Origin: Gammaproteobacteria bacterium
GTDB taxonomy: Bacteria > Pseudomonadota > Gammaproteobacteria > DRLM01
Assembly (NCBI GenBank): GCA_015490395.1
Contig: WFXX01000115.1
Coordinates: 1 to 16,072, forward strand
Reading direction: 5' to 3'
DNA length: 16,072 nucleotides
In this document: piece after piece, positions 12,877-16,072 of the stretch
Position numbering within the stretch: position 1 is the first letter of the stretch
How the letters are laid out: every line of letters begins with the position of its first letter
Made by a program: the position numbers and the translations under genes
The notes under the pieces: model-generated
Database searches by the model: none
The model's input: only the letters and a program-made list of their open reading frames with translations
What the model was told of the DNA's origin: nothing

Positions 12877-13572
12877 ATGGATGCCCGCAAGCGGCGGGAG
12901 CTGTTCCGGCGGCTGCGCCGGCTCAATCCCCGCCCCACCACGGAGCTACACTTCCGCACCCCCTTCCAGCTCCTGGTGGCGGTGATCCTCTCCGCCCAGT
13001 CCACGGACAAGGGGGTCAACCGGGTCACCAAGGACCTGTTCCGGGAGGCACCCACCCCCGAGGCTTTGCTGACCCTGGGCGAGGAGGGGGTCAGGAGGTA
13101 CATCCGCACCCTGGGCCTCTACCGCACCAAGGCCCGCCACCTGATGGAGACCGCCCGCATCCTGGTTGAGCGTCACGGTGGCCAGGTCCCCCGGGACCGC
13201 CGAGCCCTGGAGGCCCTGCCCGGCGTGGGCCGCAAGACGGCCAACGTCATCCTCAACACCGCCTTCGGCGAGCCCACCATCGCCGTGGACACCCACATCT
13301 TCCGGGTGGCCAACCGCACGGGCCTCGCCCCGGGCCGCACACCCCTGGCCGTGGAGCGCAGGCTCCTCGAGACGGTGCCCGCCGAGTTCCGCAAGAACGC
13401 CCACCACTGGCTGATCCTCCACGGCCGCTACGTCTGCACCGCCCGCCGGCCCCGCTGCGGTCAGTGCCCCATCGCCGACCTGTGTGAATGGCCGGAGAAG
13501 GCCCGCTACATGGACGGCGGCGCGCCGCAGGAGAAGACCCGTGCCGGGGCGGCCGCGGGGGGCCGCCGGTGA
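12877..13572 (+). CDS. nth: Endonuclease III (DNA glycosylase/AP lyase)
   Basis: Nth removes oxidized pyrimidines from DNA and cleaves the resulting abasic site in base-excision repair. The 231-residue protein aligns position for position with E. coli Nth. The helix-hairpin-helix LPGVGRKTAN carries catalytic K120, AVDTHIFRV carries D138, and the [4Fe-4S] ligands are C187-x6-C194-x2-C197-x5-C203. ILSAQSTDKGVN near residue 38 is also typical. A C-terminal extension of roughly 20 residues (rich in Gly, Ala, Arg) goes beyond the E. coli end. The ATG is nine bases after rsxE with a weak tgagg upstream, so it is probably co-transcribed with rsx. The stop overlaps the next gene in GTGA. Confidence 0.98.
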   Translation: MDARKRRELFRRLRRLNPRPTTELHFRTPFQLLVAVILSAQSTDKGVNRVTKDLFREAPTPEALLTLGEEGVRRYIRTLGLYRTKARHLMETARILVERHGGQVPRDRRALEALPGVGRKTANVILNTAFGEPTIAVDTHIFRVANRTGLAPGRTPLAVERRLLETVPAEFRKNAHHWLILHGRYVCTARRPRCGQCPIADLCEWPEKARYMDGGAPQEKTRAGAAAGGRR

Positions 13573-14018
13573 TCTACGGCACCGACCGCCGGGCCCTGCG
13601 CCGGGTCTTCTTCGAGGCCTGGCGCAAGCGCCGCCTCGGCCTGCCCCTGGAGCCCCTGGAGGAGCGGGTGGCGGCAGTGGTGGCGCGCCACCCGGAGTAC
13701 CAACCCCTGCTGGAGGGGGACCCGGAGGAGGCCCTGGACCGGGACTGGCTGCCCGAGGGGGGACAGACCAATCCCTTCCTGCACCTGGCCTTCCACCTGG
13801 CCCTGGAGGAGCAGCTGGCTACCGGCCGCCCTCCCGCGGTGGCGGAGGCCCGCCGCGCCCTGCTCCTGCGCGGGATGGACCCCCACGAGGCCGAGCACCG
13901 CCTGATGGACTGCCTGGCCGAGGTCCTGTGGCGGGCCCAGCGGGAAGGGCGGCCCGAACCCGACCTGCCCCTCTACGAGACCCTGCTCAGGGCGCTGTCC
14001 GAAGGCGCGTCCCGCTAA
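13569..14018 (+). CDS. DUF1841 family protein
   Basis: The protein is 149 residues from the GTG overlapping the nth stop, with a G-rich stretch just upstream. It resembles the DUF1841 family: DRRALRRVFFEAWRKRR near the start, then PLEERVAAVVARHPEYQPLL, and the conserved NPFLHLAFHLALEEQLATGRPP followed by a helical stretch with HEAEHRLMDCLAEVLW. An earlier in-frame ATG at 13488 would lie inside nth and add a basic, Gly-rich tail not seen in the family, so it was rejected. It is soluble, mostly helical and of unknown function. The His-rich helical core could suggest metal binding, but this is speculation. DUF1841 genes often lie near nth in gammaproteobacteria. Confidence 0.85.
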   Translation: MIYGTDRRALRRVFFEAWRKRRLGLPLEPLEERVAAVVARHPEYQPLLEGDPEEALDRDWLPEGGQTNPFLHLAFHLALEEQLATGRPPAVAEARRALLLRGMDPHEAEHRLMDCLAEVLWRAQREGRPEPDLPLYETLLRALSEGASR

Positions 14019-14027
14019 GGCCCGCCA

Positions 14028-14057
14028 ATATTCGAATATCTAAGTACTTTAATAAAT
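14028..14057 (+). promoter_or_regulatory. AT-rich operator/promoter-like region of the YeeE/YedE pair
   Basis: This is the most AT-rich stretch of the window. It holds a perfect 12-bp palindrome ATATTCGAATAT (14028-14039), a second palindrome AAGTACTT (14042-14049) and a -10-like TTTAAT (14048-14053). No clear -35 is present. Two palindromes just upstream of a sulfur-transporter pair suggest a repressor operator. ArsR-type sulfide/persulfide sensors of the BigR/SqrR group are known to control such genes in other bacteria. The published SqrR pattern as I recall it (ATTC-N8-GAAT) is not matched here, because the half-sites abut. Confidence 0.5.
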
Positions 14058-14084
14058 GGCGCCAATGGGCTATCCTCCAGGCCC

Positions 14085-14531
14085 ATGATCGCGCTGGAGA
14101 GTTCCGAGATCCTCCTGGCCGCGGCAGGCGGGGCCCTCATCGGCCTCGCCGCGGCCCTGCTCCTCGGCCTCAACGGCCGCATCGCCGGCGTGAGCAGCAT
14201 CCTGGGCGGCCTGCTGGCCCCGGGTGGCGAAGGCCGGCCCTGGCGGGGGGCCTTCGCAGCCGGCCTGCTGGCCGGCGGGCTGCTCCTGGCTCTCCTTGCC
14301 CCCGAGGCGCTGCCTCGCCAGCAGGAGTTCCCCGGCCTGCCCGTGCTCCTGCTGGCCGGGCTGCTGGTGGGCTACGGGGCGGCCTTGGCCCGGGGCTGCA
14401 CCAGCGGGCACGGCATCTGCGGGCTGGCGCGGCTCTCGCGTCGCTCCCTGGCCGCCACCGCCACCTTCATGGCCAGCGCCTTGGCCACCGTGGCTGTGGT
14501 CCGACACCTGCTCGGAGGGGACGGGTCGTGA
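14085..14531 (+). CDS. YeeE/YedE family sulfur transporter, N-terminal half (PmpA-like)
   Basis: The 148-residue membrane protein has about four hydrophobic helices. It carries the YeeE/YedE signature ARGCTSGHGICGLARLSRRS, with C105 and C112, after GLLVGYGAALARG, and an N-terminal GALIGLAAALLLGLNGRIAGVS. In full-length family members (thiosulfate transporter TsuA/YeeE) such cysteines line a relay through the membrane; here the protein is the first of two half-size subunits. The ATG at 14085 gives the expected N-terminus but has no strong ribosome-binding site. It follows the AT-rich region, so a separate promoter is likely. The stop overlaps the second half-gene in GTGA. The substrate is inferred to be thiosulfate or another reduced sulfur compound. 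Confidence 0.88.
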   Translation: MIALESSEILLAAAGGALIGLAAALLLGLNGRIAGVSSILGGLLAPGGEGRPWRGAFAAGLLAGGLLLALLAPEALPRQQEFPGLPVLLLAGLLVGYGAALARGCTSGHGICGLARLSRRSLAATATFMASALATVAVVRHLLGGDGS

Positions 14532-14998
14532 GCCGGGAGACGCCTGTCCTGCGCCTGCTGGCTGCCTTCGGCTGCGGCCTGCTCTTCGCCCTGGGGCTGG
14601 GCCTGGCCGGCATGACGCGGCCTCAGAAGGTGCTGGGCTTCCTGGACGTGCTGGGCCCGTGGGACCCCACCCTCGCCGTGGTCATGGGCGGGGCGGTGCT
14701 GAGCTATGCGGTCCTCTACCGGCTCTTCCTCCGACGCCCCAAACCTCTCCTGGAGGCACGCTATCACCTGCCCCCGCCGGGAGCCGTCGAGCCCCGCCAG
14801 CTGGCAGGGGCGGCCCTCTTCGGGGTTGGGTGGGGTCTGGTCGGCCTGTGCCCGGCCCCGGCGGTGGTGGATCTGGCCGCCGGCCTGCCTCAGGTGGCGG
14901 CCTTCGTGGCCGCCATGCTGGCCGGCCTGCACCTCCACGACCGCCTGCACGGGCCGGCCCGGGGGGGTGCCGCCCGCGCGGCCCGAGCCGGAGGCTGA
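14528..14998 (+). CDS. YeeE/YedE family sulfur transporter, C-terminal half (PmpB-like)
   Basis: The 156-residue membrane protein starts at the GTG overlapping the previous stop. It has the family second-half motifs: FALGLGLAGMTRPQKVLGFLDV, WDPTLAVVMGGAVLSYAV and the cysteine motif GWGLVGLCPAPAVVDL (C108). The family usually reads GLCPGPA; here the Gly is replaced by Ala. About four hydrophobic helices are visible, and the C-terminus ends in a short Arg/Gly/Ala tail. It most likely pairs with the preceding half-protein to make one functional channel or transporter in the inner membrane. No TusA-like carrier, sulfurtransferase or regulator is visible beside it, unlike many pmpAB loci. Confidence 0.88.
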   Translation: MSRETPVLRLLAAFGCGLLFALGLGLAGMTRPQKVLGFLDVLGPWDPTLAVVMGGAVLSYAVLYRLFLRRPKPLLEARYHLPPPGAVEPRQLAGAALFGVGWGLVGLCPAPAVVDLAAGLPQVAAFVAAMLAGLHLHDRLHGPARGGAARAARAGG

Positions 14999-15005
14999 GC
15001 GGGAC

Positions 15006-15029
15006 GGCGGGGGCTGGCCATCCCCCGCC
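15006..15029. terminator. Strong GC hairpin between the transporter pair and rtcA
   Basis: ggcggggg (15006-15013) and cccccgcc (15022-15029) form a perfect 8-bp GC stem with an eight-base loop that itself contains tggcca. It begins eight bases after the transporter stop at 14998 and ends 21 bases before the rtcA GTG. There is no T-run, so it may be a weak terminator, an RNA-stabilising 3' end or a structure in the rtcA leader. Confidence 0.45.
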
Positions 15030-15050
15030 CCCTGGGGCAAGCTCCGGCCC

Positions 15051-16072
15051 GTGGACTGGGTGGACGTCGACGGCGGCCAGGGGGAGGGGGGCGGCCAGAT
15101 CCTGCGCACCAGCCTCACCCTGGCCCTGTGCCTGGGGCGGCCCGTCTGGCTGCGGCGCATCCGCGCCCGCCGGGATCCCCCGGGGCTGCGGCGGCAGCAC
15201 CTGGCCGCCGTGGAGGCCGCCGCGGCGGTGAGCGGCGCTCGGGTGGAGGGGGCCGCCCTGGGCTCCCAGGAGCTGCGCTTCGTGCCCGGGCCGGTGCGGG
15301 CCGGGCGCCACGCCCTGGACATCGGCTCTGCGGGCAGCACCACCCTGGTGCTGCAGACCCTGCTCCCCGCCCTGCTCCTTCACGCCCCTGGGCCCTGCGA
15401 GCTGAGCCTCACCGGCGGCACCCACAATCCCTGGGCCCCCACCTATCATTTCCTGGAGCAGGCCTACGCCCCCCTGCTGCGGCGCATGGGAGCACGCCTG
15501 GCGCTCCGCCTGGAGCGCTATGGCTTCTATCCCCGGGGGGGCGGCCGAGTATGGGCCCGGACCGAGCCCTCCACCCTACGCCCCCTGGAGCTGTTGGGGC
15601 GCGGCCCGCTGGAGGCCGCCGAGGCCCACGCCGTGGTGAGCCACTTGCCCGAGCACGTGGCCCGGCGCGAGCTGACGGTGCTGGAGAGGCTGCTCCCTGG
15701 ACGGGTACGCGGCACGGCCGAGCGGGTGGAGGCCGACGGCCCCGGCAACGCCTGCTGGATCGTCCTGCGCTGCCGGGAGGTGACCGAGCTCTTCGCCGGC
15801 ATCGGCCGCCGGGGCGTGCCCGCCGAGCGGGTGGCCCGCGAGGCGCTGGAAGAGGCCCGGTCCTGGCTGGCGGCGGACGTCCCCGTGGGCCCCCACTTGG
15901 CCGACCAGCTCCTCTTGCCCCTGGCCCTGGCCGGCGGCGGGCGCTTTCGCACCGTGGCGCCCACCTCCCACACCCTCACCAACCTGGAGGTGCTGCGGGC
16001 CTTCCTGCCCCTCGAGGCCTCCTCCCGTCCCCTGGGCCCGCGGTCCGGGGCCTGGGAGATCGCCCTCCGGGC
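15051..16072 (+). CDS. rtcA: RNA 3'-terminal phosphate cyclase, cut by the window end
   Basis: RtcA uses ATP to convert an RNA 3'-phosphate to a 2',3'-cyclic phosphate through an enzyme-AMP intermediate. The frame is open for 340 codons to the last base, against about 338 residues in E. coli, so only a few C-terminal codons should be missing. Motifs are DGGQGEGGGQILRTSLTLAL at 7-26, DIGSAGSTTLVLQTLLPALL, GGTHNPWAPTYHF, YPRGGG and VGPHLADQLLLPLALAGGG. The presumed nucleophile is H307 in TSHTLTNLEVLRAFLP, matching E. coli His309. The GTG at 15051 gives a family-length N-terminus. A GTG at 14967 would overlap the transporter gene, add 28 residues and span the hairpin, so it is less likely. No rtcB or rtcR is visible in the window. 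Confidence 0.93.
   Translation, partial: MDWVDVDGGQGEGGGQILRTSLTLALCLGRPVWLRRIRARRDPPGLRRQHLAAVEAAAAVSGARVEGAALGSQELRFVPGPVRAGRHALDIGSAGSTTLVLQTLLPALLLHAPGPCELSLTGGTHNPWAPTYHFLEQAYAPLLRRMGARLALRLERYGFYPRGGGRVWARTEPSTLRPLELLGRGPLEAAEAHAVVSHLPEHVARRELTVLERLLPGRVRGTAERVEADGPGNACWIVLRCREVTELFAGIGRRGVPAERVAREALEEARSWLAADVPVGPHLADQLLLPLALAGGGRFRTVAPTSHTLTNLEVLRAFLPLEASSRPLGPRSGAWEIALR

Noticed and set aside
13484..14527. Fusion of the second YeeE/YedE half-gene to a long upstream frame through DUF1841 and the first half-gene
   Set aside because: The upstream part is Pro/Gly/Arg-rich shadow; family similarity starts right after the GTG at 14528.

Overview
The window is very GC-rich, with strong G/C bias at third codon positions, and every gene is of gammaproteobacterial type and order. 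Dcd closely resembles the pseudomonad form. The neighbourhoods DUF2066/purM-purN-DUF3108, dcd-apbC/metG and rsxABCDGE-nth are all gammaproteobacterial. A high-GC member of the Ectothiorhodospiraceae or a related sulfur-oxidizing lineage is a reasonable guess from composition and the sulfur-transport pair, but the sequence does not prove it. Most genes are housekeeping, so this is mainly an ordinary chromosomal stretch with a few real oddities.

Layout. (1) 1-3514: a 3'-truncated DUF2066 gene on the minus strand is divergent from purM-purN-DUF3108 on the plus strand. A 91-bp exact direct repeat (1-91 and 821-911) flanks the truncated gene and causes the truncation. (2) 3531-5193: apbC and dcd on the minus strand, convergent with DUF3108 and divergent from metG. 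(3) 5296-7365: metG on the plus strand, followed by a 224-bp intergenic region with a 14-bp AT palindrome and a T-tailed hairpin. (4) 7590-14018: rsxA-B-C-D-G-E, nth and a DUF1841 gene on the plus strand, tightly packed; rsxC carries a one-base frame break near 8954. (5) 14019-14998: an AT-rich promoter/operator-like stretch, then two overlapping YeeE/YedE half-transporter genes (pmpA/pmpB type). (6) 15006-15029: a strong GC hairpin, then rtcA, cut by the window end within what should be its last few codons.

Function. PurM and PurN are two steps of purine synthesis. Dcd makes dUTP for thymidylate supply. ApbC/Mrp handles Fe-S clusters and MetG charges tRNA-Met. The Rsx/Rnf complex is a membrane NADH:ferredoxin-type electron pump carrying several Fe-S clusters and covalent FMN, and it sits beside the Fe-S glycosylase Nth. 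The YeeE/YedE pair should import thiosulfate or another sulfur species. RtcA cyclizes RNA 3'-phosphates.

Two signatures recur: nine of eighteen genes appear to start with GTG, and four gene junctions share the same GTGA stop/start overlap. No rRNA, tRNA, CRISPR array, transposase or phage gene was seen. The high GC content produces very long spurious open frames on both strands, which are left out.
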